A stretch of 64,000 nt of DNA, from contig JBBAPK010000004.1 in NCBI GenBank assembly GCA_040400875.1, positions 46,026 to 110,025 of the forward strand, written 5' to 3'. This document shows positions 42,564 to 54,400 of the stretch, one piece after another (within the stretch, counting starts at the first letter, position 1; the number at the start of each line of letters is the position of its first letter). The notes below the pieces were generated by a model that worked only from the letters and a program-made list of their open reading frames with translations, did no database searches and was not told the DNA's origin. The position numbers were made by a program, and so were the translations under genes. This stretch comes from PBB1 sp040400875 (GTDB lineage: Bacteria > Pseudomonadota > Gammaproteobacteria > Burkholderiales > Burkholderiaceae_C).

Positions 42564-42600
42564 GGACCAGCCCTTCGGCAGCGCTCGCAGCCCGATGCAC

Positions 42601-43698
42601 TCATCGGTCGGCCCCAAGCGCGATGGCGCGCTCGCGCTGTTCGGCCAGGGCGGACGCATCCGGCGCGGTCGAACAATCCCAGCCTTGCAAGTGCTTCATG
42701 GCGATGCCGGTCAGCGCCAGCATCCATTCGTGCTGATCGTTGAGGCAGGGCAGGTAGTTGAACTCCTGGCCGCCGGCGCCGATGAAGGCGTCGCGCGCTT
42801 CCTGCGCGATTTCTTCCAGCGTCTCAAGGCAGTCTGACGTGAAGCCCGGGCACATGATGTCGACGCGCTTGACGCCTTGCGCGGCCAGCGCCACCAGCGT
42901 GGGCTCGGTGTAGGGCTGCAGCCATTCGGCCTTGCCGAAGCGGCTTTGGAAGGTGACGACCATTTCGTCCTTGCGCAGGCCCAACTTCTCGCCCAGCAAA
43001 CGAGCCGTCTTCTGGCACTGGCAGTGATACGGGTCGCCCAGCAGCAGCGTGCGGCGCGGCACGCCGTGGAAGGTCATGACTAGGCGATCGGGGCGGCCGT
43101 TTTGTTGCCAGTGATCGGAGACCCGCTTGGCCAGCGCATCGATGTAGGCCGGGTCGTCGTGGTACTCGTTGACGAAGCGAAATTCAGGCAGCCGGCGCAC
43201 GCGCTGGCCCCAGGCGTAGACCGCGTCGCACACGCTGGCGGTGGTGGGGCCCGAGTACTGCGGGTACAGCGGCAGCACCAGCACGCGGGTGGCGCCGGCT
43301 TGCTTCAACTCATCAAGCACGCTGGCCATAGCCGGTGAGCCGTAGCGCATCGCCGGACGAACCATCACGCGGTAGCCGCGTTCGCCCAGATAGTCCTGCA
43401 GCAGCGCGGCTTGCTTGTCGGTCCACACCTTGAGGGGCGAGCCCTCGTCGGTCCACACGGTGGCGTACTTGGCGGCCGATTGCTTTGGGCGCACGCGCAA
43501 GATGATGCCGTTGAGGATGAACCACCACACCATCTTCGGGATCTCGACGACGCGGTGGTCGCTGAGGAATTCTTTCAGGTAACGCCGCAGTGCCGGGGCG
43601 GTCGGTGCATCGGGCGTGCCGAGGTTGCACAGCAGCACCGCCGTGGACGCCGCCGGGGACTTGCCGTGTTCGTGGACAGGTTCAGGAGCGAATGACAT
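42601..43698 (-). CDS. hemH: ferrochelatase
   Basis: Inserts iron into protoporphyrin IX, the last step of heme synthesis. It is 365 aa. The motifs are VLLCNLGTPDAPTAPALRRY at the start, the catalytic His in MTFHGVPRRTLLLGDPYHCQC, QSRFGKAEWLQPYTEP, and the acidic site FTSDCLETLEEI. The Cys content near YHCQCQ is usual in betaproteobacteria. ATG 43698. It is followed by hslR on the same strand. Confidence 0.97.
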   Translation of the reverse strand: MSFAPEPVHEHGKSPAASTAVLLCNLGTPDAPTAPALRRYLKEFLSDHRVVEIPKMVWWFILNGIILRVRPKQSAAKYATVWTDEGSPLKVWTDKQAALLQDYLGERGYRVMVRPAMRYGSPAMASVLDELKQAGATRVLVLPLYPQYSGPTTASVCDAVYAWGQRVRRLPEFRFVNEYHDDPAYIDALAKRVSDHWQQNGRPDRLVMTFHGVPRRTLLLGDPYHCQCQKTARLLGEKLGLRKDEMVVTFQSRFGKAEWLQPYTEPTLVALAAQGVKRVDIMCPGFTSDCLETLEEIAQEARDAFIGAGGQEFNYLPCLNDQHEWMLALTGIAMKHLQGWDCSTAPDASALAEQRERAIALGADR

Positions 43699-43727
43699 GC
43701 GCTGTGGGGATGAGATTCAGCATGGAA

Positions 43728-44663
43728 TTATCGACCCCGCGGGTCGCCGCTGTGCATGATTTCAAAGCGCACGCAAGGCGCTGACGAATCGTCTGGCGGC
43801 GCGCCCAGGCCCAGCACGCCGCTGCCGTGCAAGGTGCAATTGCTGCGCCTGAGGTTGATCACGGAGTCATCGCCGGCGAAACGCACGTAGGTTCCGTTGG
43901 AGCTGAGGTCGATCAACTGAAAAGCACCGCCGTGCCATTCGATGCGAGCGTGCGAGCGAGACACCCGGGTGTCGTCGATACAGCAAGACGACAGCTCGCT
44001 GCGGCCGATCACCACCGGAATGTCTGCGGTTGAAAAGTCGCAGACCCTTTCTTGCCAGACCAGCCGCAAGCCGTCGGGCTGTGTCGCCGGGATGAGACTG
44101 CCGAACAAGGTGGCGCTCAGGTCTGTGAACTCATGCTCCTCGAGCACGAAGACCTCGACCGGCTCGACCCGCCCGCGCAGCTGCAGTCGGTCCAGACGCC
44201 GCAATCGCAATCGCTCGTGTGCCGGCAGCGTTTCCACGACCGTTGACGTGACCAGTGTTTCGTTGTCGCTGGCGTGCTCGAGCAGGCGGGCAGCGATGTT
44301 GACGGCGTCGCCGAAAAAGTCCTCGCCGACTTGAACCACCTCGCCGCACGCCATGCCCACCTGCAGCCGCAGCGTTTGACGCTCTGACGACAGGTCAGGC
44401 CACCCGTCGCGGGTGATGATCACCAGCGACTGATGCATTGCCACGGCTGCGCGCAGTGCCATCGCCGGGTTTTGAAAGATGGCCATCAGGCCATCGCCCA
44501 GCGTTTTGACCAGCAGCCCGTCGTGTGCCGAGATCGTCTTGCCCAGCTCGGCCACGGTGCGCGACACCAACTGCGCGGCGTGTGCATTGCCCAGCAATTC
44601 ATACAGCCCCGTGCTGCTGCGCAGATCGGCGAACACAACGTGTCGTAAGGCAGGCTGGCTCAT
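43728..44663 (-). CDS. class III adenylate/guanylate cyclase with FHA domain
   Basis: A 311-aa soluble protein. Residues ~5-170 are a class III cyclase: metal aspartates D13 (VVFADLRSST) and D57 (LVKTLGDGLMAIF), a lysine at 53, and the transition-state pair in FFGDAVNIAARLLE, so the core looks catalytically complete. Residues ~195-305 are an FHA phosphothreonine-binding domain (VIGRSELSSCCI; VSRSHARIEW; LIDLSSNGTYV). It likely couples a cyclic nucleotide to phosphoprotein binding. Substrate and partner are unknown. It lies downstream of rpoD. Confidence 0.9.
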   Translation of the reverse strand: MSQPALRHVVFADLRSSTGLYELLGNAHAAQLVSRTVAELGKTISAHDGLLVKTLGDGLMAIFQNPAMALRAAVAMHQSLVIITRDGWPDLSSERQTLRLQVGMACGEVVQVGEDFFGDAVNIAARLLEHASDNETLVTSTVVETLPAHERLRLRRLDRLQLRGRVEPVEVFVLEEHEFTDLSATLFGSLIPATQPDGLRLVWQERVCDFSTADIPVVIGRSELSSCCIDDTRVSRSHARIEWHGGAFQLIDLSSNGTYVRFAGDDSVINLRRSNCTLHGSGVLGLGAPPDDSSAPCVRFEIMHSGDPRGR

Positions 44664-44698
44664 GGGGAACTGCGGCCGTGAGGCGTGCTTTCAGCTCG

Positions 44699-44745
44699 CG
44701 TGCAGCCCGAGTGGGTCATCTTGTGACGGTACTTCGGGCTGCACG
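44699..44745. repeat. 12-bp perfect inverted repeat between rpoD and the cyclase gene
   Basis: CGTGCAGCCCGA (44699-44710) and TCGGGCTGCACG (44734-44745) around a 23-base loop, just after the rpoD stop. There is no T-run on either side, so it is probably an mRNA 3'-end hairpin or a protein-binding site. Confidence 0.7.
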
Positions 44746-44755
44746 GGAATCGGGC

Positions 44756-46999
<2,244 letters not shown>

Positions 47000-47271
47000 G
47001 CAAGTCCTCAAATGGTTGGCGAGACGGTAACCCGGCCCGTGAAAATGATGCCGGCGTGCTCATCCGGCAAGGCGTTGATCATTGAAATTCCGGTGTGCTC
47101 ATCACGCTGCGAGAACCTCAAGATCTGTCAGCAGATGAAGCCGCATTCAGAGAAAACCCGCGAGGGTCTCAGACCGATGATTTCGAAAGATGCCGGAGTT
47201 TTGAAGCTCGGATGCATCGAGCATCCCGGCGATCTGAAACGTTGGCGAACGCCTGCGATCTAATGAGACGG

Positions 47272-47280
47272 ATTATACCA
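47272..47280 (-). promoter_or_regulatory. extended -10 promoter upstream of rpoD
   Basis: Minus strand TGGTATAAT, a perfect TGn extended -10, in the 332-base gap between dnaG and rpoD. No good -35 is seen at 17 bases. It would give rpoD a leader of ~265 bases in which I see no gene. Confidence 0.6.
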
Positions 47281-47331
47281 GAGCCAATTGTGCGGGCTGG
47301 ATTCGGATGAGGCTGAGGCGGCAAGGTGCTT

Positions 47332-49173
47332 TCACCATTGAAGAGGCGTGGTCTCGGCCAGTCGGGCACGCAAGCGGGTTCGACTTTGCAGCAGTTCTGC
47401 GCTGCGTGTCTGGATGTCGGGAGAGGTCATTCCCAATTCGAACAACAAGCTGAGCTCGCTGTCGACATCGCGCAGCCGCAGGTGGTCGAGCACCAAGATC
47501 AGCTGGTGCTTGAGGTCGGTGACGGCCTCTGGCGGATGGAACCCTGCGATGCGTTCGACGACGCTTTGGGCTTGCGCGTCGGCTTGGGCTTCGAGTGCGA
47601 ACTCGTCAGACAGTGACGTCGGCGACAGCGCACCTTGCTCTTGAATCGTGCGCTCAAGGCATCCAAACAGCGAGCCGTAGGGGGCTGACTGGTCGGCCAG
47701 CAGATCGTGCGCATCGCCGTCGAGTTCCCACCACAGCTCGGGACGCTGCATCAGCAACCACAGCGCGCGGTCAAGGTGATTGGCCGCACCTTGGCGGACC
47801 TTGCGAACGAGCCGTGGTGAGCGCGATTCGCCTCGCGCACTGGCAGCTCGCGGTGTGTTCGCGCTGACTTGCCACACCTGCGAAAGCTCGCTGGCATCAA
47901 GCCGGGACTCGAGCGCCAGATCGCCCAGCAGTTGCCGCTTCAAGGCGCCATCGGGCAAGGCAGACCACAGTGGACGCGCCATGGCGAGAAATCGCGCGCG
48001 GCCTTCTGCGGATGTCATGTCGCAGCCGTCTTGCGAGATGCTGATGAGCTGCCGAGACAAGGGCACAGCCTGCTGCACACACTGCTCGAAGCCGTCGGTG
48101 CCGAACTCTCGGACGTAGGAATCCGGGTCGTGCTCGGCCGGTAAAAACAGAAAGCGCACGCTGCGGGTGTCTGACGCATGGGGCAGGGCGGCTTCGAGTG
48201 CCCGGCCAGCGGCTCGTCGCCCGGCGGCATCGCCGTCAAAGCTGAAGACCACCGATTCGGTGAAGCGAAACAGTTTCTGGACGTGCTCTGCGGTGCAGGC
48301 CGTGCCCAGCGTGGCCACCGCATTGGGGAAACCCAGTTGCGCGAGCGCCACCACGTCCATGTAGCCCTCGACCACCAGAACGAAGCCGCTTTGGCGAATG
48401 GCGCTACGGGCTTCGAACAGGCCGTACAGCTCGCGGCCCTTGCTGAACACGGGCGTCTCGGGCGAATTCAGGTACTTCGGCTCACCCTGATCGAGCACCC
48501 GTCCACCAAACCCGATCACCTCGCCTTGAACCGACCGGATCGGAAACATGATGCGATCGCGAAAGCGGTCGTAGCGCTTGACGTCGCTGCTGCCTTCTTG
48601 ATCGGCTGGTTGCGAAATGACCAGCCCGCTTTCTTCCAGCAGGGGATCGTCATAGTGCGCGAAGGCGCTGGCCAGCGCACGCCATCCTTCGGGCGCGTAG
48701 CCCATGGCGAACCGCGCCGCGATTTCGCCACTGAGCCCGCGCCGCTTGAGGTAATCGATGGCGCGCGCGCTCGACTTGAGCTGCTTGCGGTAGTGGTCGG
48801 CTGCCTTCTTCAACACATCCGAAAGCGTGCCCTGATGCTCCTTGAGCTTGGCAAAACGCTCCCGTTCTTCAGGCGAGCGTTCGTCCTTGGGCACCGCAAG
48901 TCCCACGGCTTGCGAAAGGTCACTGACGGCGTCCACGAAGCCCATGCCAAGGTGCTCCATCAGGAAGCCGATGGCGTTGCCGTGGACCCCGCAGCCGAAG
49001 CAGTGGTAGGTCTGGCGAGAGGGACTGACGGCAAAGCTGGGGGATTTTTCGCCGTGAAAGGGGCACAAACCCATGTGGTTTGCGCCCGCTTTCCTCAGTG
49101 TGACGTGTCTGCCGACAACCTCGGCAATGTCGACACGGCTCAACAGGTCCTGAATGAATGACGGCGGGATCAC
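47332..49173 (-). CDS. dnaG: DNA primase
   Basis: Makes RNA primers for replication. It is 613 aa. The N-terminal CHC2 zinc finger has C37, H40, C58 and C61 (GLCPFHGEKSPSF; YHCFGCG). The RNA-polymerase core has RFRDRIMFPIRS and GFGGRVLDQGEPKYLNSPET; the TOPRIM domain has LVVEGYMDVVAL and FSFDGDAAGRRAA. The C-terminal DnaB-interaction domain is less conserved. The start is GTG 49173. rpsU, usually just upstream, is not seen in this window. Confidence 0.97.
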   Translation of the reverse strand: MIPPSFIQDLLSRVDIAEVVGRHVTLRKAGANHMGLCPFHGEKSPSFAVSPSRQTYHCFGCGVHGNAIGFLMEHLGMGFVDAVSDLSQAVGLAVPKDERSPEERERFAKLKEHQGTLSDVLKKAADHYRKQLKSSARAIDYLKRRGLSGEIAARFAMGYAPEGWRALASAFAHYDDPLLEESGLVISQPADQEGSSDVKRYDRFRDRIMFPIRSVQGEVIGFGGRVLDQGEPKYLNSPETPVFSKGRELYGLFEARSAIRQSGFVLVVEGYMDVVALAQLGFPNAVATLGTACTAEHVQKLFRFTESVVFSFDGDAAGRRAAGRALEAALPHASDTRSVRFLFLPAEHDPDSYVREFGTDGFEQCVQQAVPLSRQLISISQDGCDMTSAEGRARFLAMARPLWSALPDGALKRQLLGDLALESRLDASELSQVWQVSANTPRAASARGESRSPRLVRKVRQGAANHLDRALWLLMQRPELWWELDGDAHDLLADQSAPYGSLFGCLERTIQEQGALSPTSLSDEFALEAQADAQAQSVVERIAGFHPPEAVTDLKHQLILVLDHLRLRDVDSELSLLFELGMTSPDIQTRSAELLQSRTRLRARLAETTPLQW

Positions 49174-49253
49174 TCGGCCAGTTTAGCGGCGCGCACCTAG
49201 CGGCTTGCCCCAGGCGGTCGGGCCGGGAGCACTCGCTGAAGCCTGCCTTCAAA

Positions 49254-49285
49254 TGCAAGCTGGGCGCATTCGCGCCCGACTTGCA
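49254..49285 (-). terminator. terminator hairpin after hns
   Basis: Nested stem TGCAAG/CTTGCA and GGGCGC/GCGCCC (inner loop GAAT), separated by one wobble and one mismatch, followed by TTTGAA. It starts 10 bases after the hns stop. Confidence 0.65.
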
Positions 49286-49294
49286 TGAAAGGTA

Positions 49295-49603
49295 TCAGAC
49301 CTTGAATTCTTCGATCTTGCGGCCCGATCCCAACGCGGCCCTGAGCCACTTGGGTTGCAGACCGCGACCACTCCAGGAATCTCCAGTGGCCTTATTGACG
49401 TACTTGGCGGCAACCTTGCCACCCTTGGCCGTGCTGGCTGGGCGTACCGAAGACTTCGATGAGATGTCAGCGACCGTCAGCCCGAATTCCTGCATCAGTG
49501 CCTTGACCTTGGCAATGGCACCGGCCAATTCTTCGCGGCGGGTTGACTCGATTTCTTTTTCGAGTGCTGCTTTGCGATCCAGCAAATCTTTCAAGCTTGA
49601 CAT
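49295..49603 (-). CDS. hns: H-NS family nucleoid protein
   Basis: A histone-like silencer of AT-rich DNA, of the short betaproteobacterial (BpH3-like) type. It is 102 aa: N-terminal coiled-coil oligomerisation region (DLLDRKAALEKEIESTRREEL, taken in part, ~6-50), a linker, and the C-terminal DNA-binding motif ATGDSWSGRGLQPKWLRAAL. AAGGATG lies ahead of the ATG. The upstream region is AT-rich with a TATAAT promoter. Confidence 0.95.
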   Translation of the reverse strand: MSSLKDLLDRKAALEKEIESTRREELAGAIAKVKALMQEFGLTVADISSKSSVRPASTAKGGKVAAKYVNKATGDSWSGRGLQPKWLRAALGSGRKIEEFKV

Positions 49604-49684
49604 GAGCTCATCCTTTCAGGCATTGATTATTGAAGTTCGACAAGCGGTCATGTGTTCAAAACAAAACCTGCCAAGTCGGACTTG

Positions 49685-49714
49685 ATTATAGAAGCATCTG
49701 AAAGGTGATTTGAA
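49685..49714 (-). promoter_or_regulatory. candidate hns promoter
   Basis: Minus strand TTCAAA (49714-49709), 18 bases, TATAAT (49690-49685). It is ~80 bases upstream of the hns start in locally AT-rich sequence. Confidence 0.5.
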
Positions 49715-49769
49715 TACCGGGTGCAAACAAAAAAGATCTGGCGGGATTGGTTTTGTGATTTGCGTATGA

Positions 49770-50042
49770 TCAGGCAGCGGGCGGCACGTATCCAGCCGGT
49801 TGCTCGGCACCACCACCAAAGAAAAAATTCTCCATCTGACGCGCTAAATATTGCCGTGCGCGCATATCTGCAAGGTTCAGGCGATTTTCATTGACCAGCA
49901 TCGTCTGGTGCTTTAGCCACAATTGCCAAGCCTCTTTGCTCACTTCGTTGTATATACGCTTTCCCAAGTCTCCAGGATAGGGCGCGTAATCCAAACCCTC
50001 GGCAGGCTTGTTCAGGTGGATGCAGTTGACGTTGCGTGACAT
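49770..50042 (-). CDS. yggX: probable Fe(2+)-trafficking protein YggX
   Basis: A small protein protecting Fe-S clusters from oxidation. It is 90 aa. It begins MSRNVNCIHLNKPAEGLDYA, with the conserved N-terminal cysteine, then PGDLGKRIYNEVSKEAW, WLKHQTMLVNENRLN and ARQYLARQMENFFF, all family-typical. GGAGATTTCC precedes the ATG. It lies between argA and hns on the same strand. Confidence 0.97.
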   Translation of the reverse strand: MSRNVNCIHLNKPAEGLDYAPYPGDLGKRIYNEVSKEAWQLWLKHQTMLVNENRLNLADMRARQYLARQMENFFFGGGAEQPAGYVPPAA

Positions 50043-50111
50043 GGAAATCTCCGGGATTCAGGGCCAAGGAATTGTTCGACAAGTCATGACAGCGCGCGTG
50101 TCGGGCGAGTT

Positions 50112-51452
50112 TCAGACCAAGGTCTTGACCAGCACCTGCGAGCGCCGGTCCCAGTTGTATTTTTTCTGACGAGCCTCTGGCAACCAGTCAGGATTCATCG
50201 ACACAAAACCGCGTTTGATGAACCAGTGCATGGTTCGCGTGGTGAGGACAAATATGCTGCTCAGACCCTGCGCCCTGGCGCGCTGCTCGATGCGCTTGAG
50301 GATGCGCTCGCCATCGCCTTGGCCTTGCACATTCGCGCTGACCGTGAGCGCGGCCATCTCGCCCGTTTGCTTTTCGGGGTATGGGTAAAGCGCAGCGCAT
50401 CCGAATATCACACCGTCGTGTTCGATCACTGAGTAGAAATCAATATCCCGTTCGATTTCCGTGCGATCTCGTTTTACCAGCGTGCCGTCATTTTCGAACG
50501 GCTCGATCAACTGCAAAACGCCGCCAAGGTCATCGGAGGTGGCTTCGCGCAGGCTTTCAAGTTTCTCGTCGACGATCATCGTGCCCACACCATCGTGTGT
50601 GAATGATTCGATCAAAACCGAACCATCCACCGAGTAGGGAATGATGTGCACCCGGTCGACCCCACTCTTGCTCGCGCGCACTGCATGTTGCAGATAAAAA
50701 GCCGTGTCTGTGGGTTGTTGTGGATTGGGTAAAGACGACAACAGTTTTTCGGCGTCTGCCAGCGTGAGTTCCTGATCTATTTCGCTTTGTGGATCGACGT
50801 TGTCCAGCGGTATTCCCTTGACCTCGGTGACATAAATCAATTTGTCGGCCTGCAGCGCAATGGCTGTGCTGGCGGCGACGTCTTCCATGCTGAGATTGAA
50901 CGCCTCGCCCGTGGGCGAAAAGCCGAACGGTGACAGCATCACCAGCGCGCCGAAATCCACCGCGCGGCGGATTCCCACCGCGTCGATCTTGCGCACCATT
51001 CCGGTATGAATGAAGTCCACGCCGTCCACGATGCCGATCGGTTTGGCAGTGATGTAGTTGCCCGACACCACACGGATCTGGCTGCCCGACATGGGCGTGT
51101 TGGGCAGACCTTGTGAGAACGCGGCTTCAATCTCGTAGCGCAGTTGTCCGGCAGCTTCCTGGGCACAGTCGAGTGCCACCGCATCCGTGACCCGCATGCC
51201 ATGGCTGAATCGAGATGTGTGGCCCTTGGCGAGCAGCTGCTCTTCAACCTGGGGCCTGAAGCCGTGTACCAGCACGACCTTGATGCCCATGGCGTGGAGC
51301 AGTGCCAGATCTTGTGCGAAGGTGTTGAGCTTGCCCGCTGCGATCAACTCGCCAGCGATGGCCACCACGAATGTCTTGCCGCGGTGGGCGTGGATATACG
51401 GCGCGACCGAGCGGAACCAAGGAACAAACGTGTGAGGGAAAACCAGGCTCAT
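50112..51452 (-). CDS. argA: N-acetylglutamate synthase
   Basis: First committed step of arginine synthesis, acetyl-CoA to N-acetylglutamate. It is 446 aa, the classical fusion of an amino-acid-kinase-like domain (KVVLVHGFRPQVEEQL; GIVDGVDFIHTGMVRKID; LMLSPFGFSPTGEAFNL-type block, ~165-190), which binds arginine, and a C-terminal GNAT domain (AALTVSANVQGQGDGERILKR, split; SIFVLTTRTMHWFIKRGF). ATG 51452 is chosen; a TTG is one codon upstream. Divergent from hrpA. Confidence 0.96.
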   Translation of the reverse strand: MSLVFPHTFVPWFRSVAPYIHAHRGKTFVVAIAGELIAAGKLNTFAQDLALLHAMGIKVVLVHGFRPQVEEQLLAKGHTSRFSHGMRVTDAVALDCAQEAAGQLRYEIEAAFSQGLPNTPMSGSQIRVVSGNYITAKPIGIVDGVDFIHTGMVRKIDAVGIRRAVDFGALVMLSPFGFSPTGEAFNLSMEDVAASTAIALQADKLIYVTEVKGIPLDNVDPQSEIDQELTLADAEKLLSSLPNPQQPTDTAFYLQHAVRASKSGVDRVHIIPYSVDGSVLIESFTHDGVGTMIVDEKLESLREATSDDLGGVLQLIEPFENDGTLVKRDRTEIERDIDFYSVIEHDGVIFGCAALYPYPEKQTGEMAALTVSANVQGQGDGERILKRIEQRARAQGLSSIFVLTTRTMHWFIKRGFVSMNPDWLPEARQKKYNWDRRSQVLVKTLV

Positions 51453-51494
51453 CAAGGCACTTTGAAATAATCATCGATTTTGCATGAAGGCCTG

Positions 51495-54400
51495 ATGACG
51501 ACTTCCACGCGAGCAAGGTCATTGGCCGTCGCCAATCCGGTTCCCGAAATCACCTTTCCGCCGGCGCTTCCGGTGTCGGCGCGACGCGATGACATCGCTG
51601 CGGCCATGCGTGAGCATCAAGTGGTGATCGTGTGTGGCGAGACGGGTTCGGGCAAGACCACGCAGCTGCCGAAGATCGCCATGTCGCTTGGGCGCGGACA
51701 GGGTGCCGGCGGCCGCGGGTTGATCGGCCACACGCAGCCTCGCCGCATTGCTGCGTCCAGCGTGGCCAAGCGCATTGCGCAGGAACTCAACTCGCCCCTG
51801 GGCGAGGTGGTGGGTTTCAAGGTGCGGTTTCAGGATCGGCTGTCACCCGGTGCCACTGTGAAGCTGATGACCGATGGCATCTTGCTGGCCGAAACCCAGA
51901 CCGATCCGCTGCTGCGCGACTACGACACGCTCATCATCGACGAGGCGCATGAGCGAAGCCTGAACATCGACTTCTTGCTGGGCTACTTGCGCCAGGTGTT
52001 GCTGCGGCGCCCCGACCTGAAGGTGATCGTCACCTCGGCCACCATCGACGCCGACCGGTTCGCGCAGCACTTTGCCAGCGCGCAGGGGCCGGCTCCGGTC
52101 ATACAGGTGTCGGGCCGTCTGTTCCCCGTCGAGCAGCGCTGGCGGCCGTTTGAAGAAAGCCGCGAATACGGCTTGAACCATGCCATCGCCGATGCGGTGG
52201 ACGAGCTGTGGACGAGCGGCGGCGCGCTCAGTGGCGGCGACGTGCTGGTGTTTTTGCCGGGCGAGCGCGAGATCCGCGATGCGGCCGATCACCTGCGACG
52301 TCACCACCCGCCGGGTGTCGAGGTGGTGCCGCTGTTCGCGCGGCTGAGTCAGCAGGAGCAAGACCTCATCTTCGAGCCGCACAGCGCAAGGCGCATCGTG
52401 CTGGCGACCAATGTGGCGGAGACCTCGCTCACCGTGCCGGGCATCCAGTACGTCATCGACGCCGGTACCGCGCGGGTCAAGCGCTACAGCTACCGCAACA
52501 AGGTCGAGCAGTTGCAGATCGAGCCGACCAGCCAGGCCGCCGCCAATCAGCGAGCGGGCCGCTGCGGACGGGTCAGCAACGGCATTTGCATTCGGCTTTA
52601 CGACGAGAAGGAATTTGCTGGGCGCCCGAGATTCACCGACCCGGAAATCATGCGCTCGTCGCTGGCCGGCGTGATCCTGCGCATGAAGTCGCTGAAGCTG
52701 GGGCTGGTCGAGGATTTCCCGTTCATCGAGCCGCCGCCGCGTCGCGCGATCGCCGACGGCTACCAGTTGCTGGCCGAACTCGGTGCGGTGGATGAGTTCA
52801 ACGAACTCACGCCGATGGGCGAGTCGCTTGCCCGCTTGCCGCTCGATCCGCGCGTGGGTCGCATGATCCTCGAGGCGCGTGACCGCCAGGCGCTCACCGA
52901 AGTGCTCATCGTGGCCAGCGCGATGAGCGTGCAAGACGTGCGCGATCGACCGCTTGAGGCGCAGCAGGCCGCCGACGCGGCCCACAAGAAATTCGATGAC
53001 GAACGTTCGGAATTTCTAGGCGACCTCAAGCTGTGGAAGTGGCTTGAAGCCGCGCGCGGCGCGGGTGGCGCTGAGCACACCGGCGAACACAAGCTCAGCG
53101 TGCGCAAGCAAGAGCAGTTGCTGCGCGAAAACTTCATCTCGCCGCGGCGCGTGCGCGAGTGGCGCGACATCCACTCGCAGCTGCTCACCGTGGTGGCAGA
53201 GCAGGGCTGGCGGCTCAATGCGTCACCTGCCACTTACGAGCAATTCCACCTGTCGCTGCTGTCTGGGCTGCTCGGCAACATCGGCGTCAAAGGCGACGAC
53301 GACGAGTGGTACCTCGGCGCACGTGGCATTCGGTTTTATCGCCATCCGGGCGTCAACCTGTCGAAGAAACCAGGCCGCTGGATCATGGCTGCTGAACTGG
53401 TCGATACGGCTCGGCTGTACGGGCGCGGCATCGCCGCCATCGAGCCGCAGTGGCTGCCGCAGATTGCCGGCCATGTGATCAAGACGCAGCTGCTCGAGCC
53501 GCACTGGGAGAAAAAGGCCGCCGAGGTGATCGCGCTCGAGCGCGCCACGCTGTACGGCATCGTGGTCTACAACAACCGCCGGGTGAATTTCGGGCTGGTC
53601 AACCCGGCCGAGGCGCGTGAGATCTTCATCCGCGAGGCGCTGGTCGGCGGCGAGTGGGAAACCCGACTCGCATTCGTTGGCGCCAACCAAAAGCTCATCG
53701 CGCAGGTCGAGGAGCTCGAGCACAAGTCGCGTCGGCAAGACGTGCTGGTTGACGACGAACTGATCTACGCCTTTTACGACCAGCAATTGCCCGCCGATGT
53801 GTGCAGTGGCGCCACGCTGGAGCGCTGGTACCGCGACGAGATTCGGCGCCAGCCGAAGCTGTTGTTGCTCACGCGCGATGAACTGATGCGCCACGAGGCG
53901 GCAGGTATCACGACGGCGTCGTTTCCGAAGGTGCTTCGTCTGGGCGGCGTCGACTGCACCGCCAGCTATTTGCACGAGCCCGGCGATGCCAAGGACGGCA
54001 TCACAGTCACCGTGCCCATCTACGCGCTCAATCAGCTCAGCGACGAGCGCTGCGAATGGCTGGTGCCCGGCATGCTGAAAGACAAGGTGCTGGCACTCGT
54101 CAAGACGTTGCATCAGCGGCCGCGCTCTCGTCTGGTGCCCTTGCCCGAGTACGCCGATACCTTCATCGCAGCCATCAACGACGCCCACGGGTTTGGCAGC
54201 GGCAGTCTTGTGGATGCGTTGCTCAGGCATGTGCGCGACAAGACGCAGCTTGATGTGAAGCGTGCCGACTTCAAGCCCGAGCAGTTGCCCGCGCATCTGT
54301 TCATGAATTTCCGAATCGTCGATGACAACGGTCGCCAGTTGGGTACCGGTCGCAACCTGTCGGCGATGAAGTCCGAGTTGGGCGGGCAGGCTCGCTCGGC

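Noticed and set aside
51843..52985. Long antisense frames inside hrpA (also 53223-54419)
   Set aside because: Shadow frames; HrpA motifs are continuous on the plus strand.
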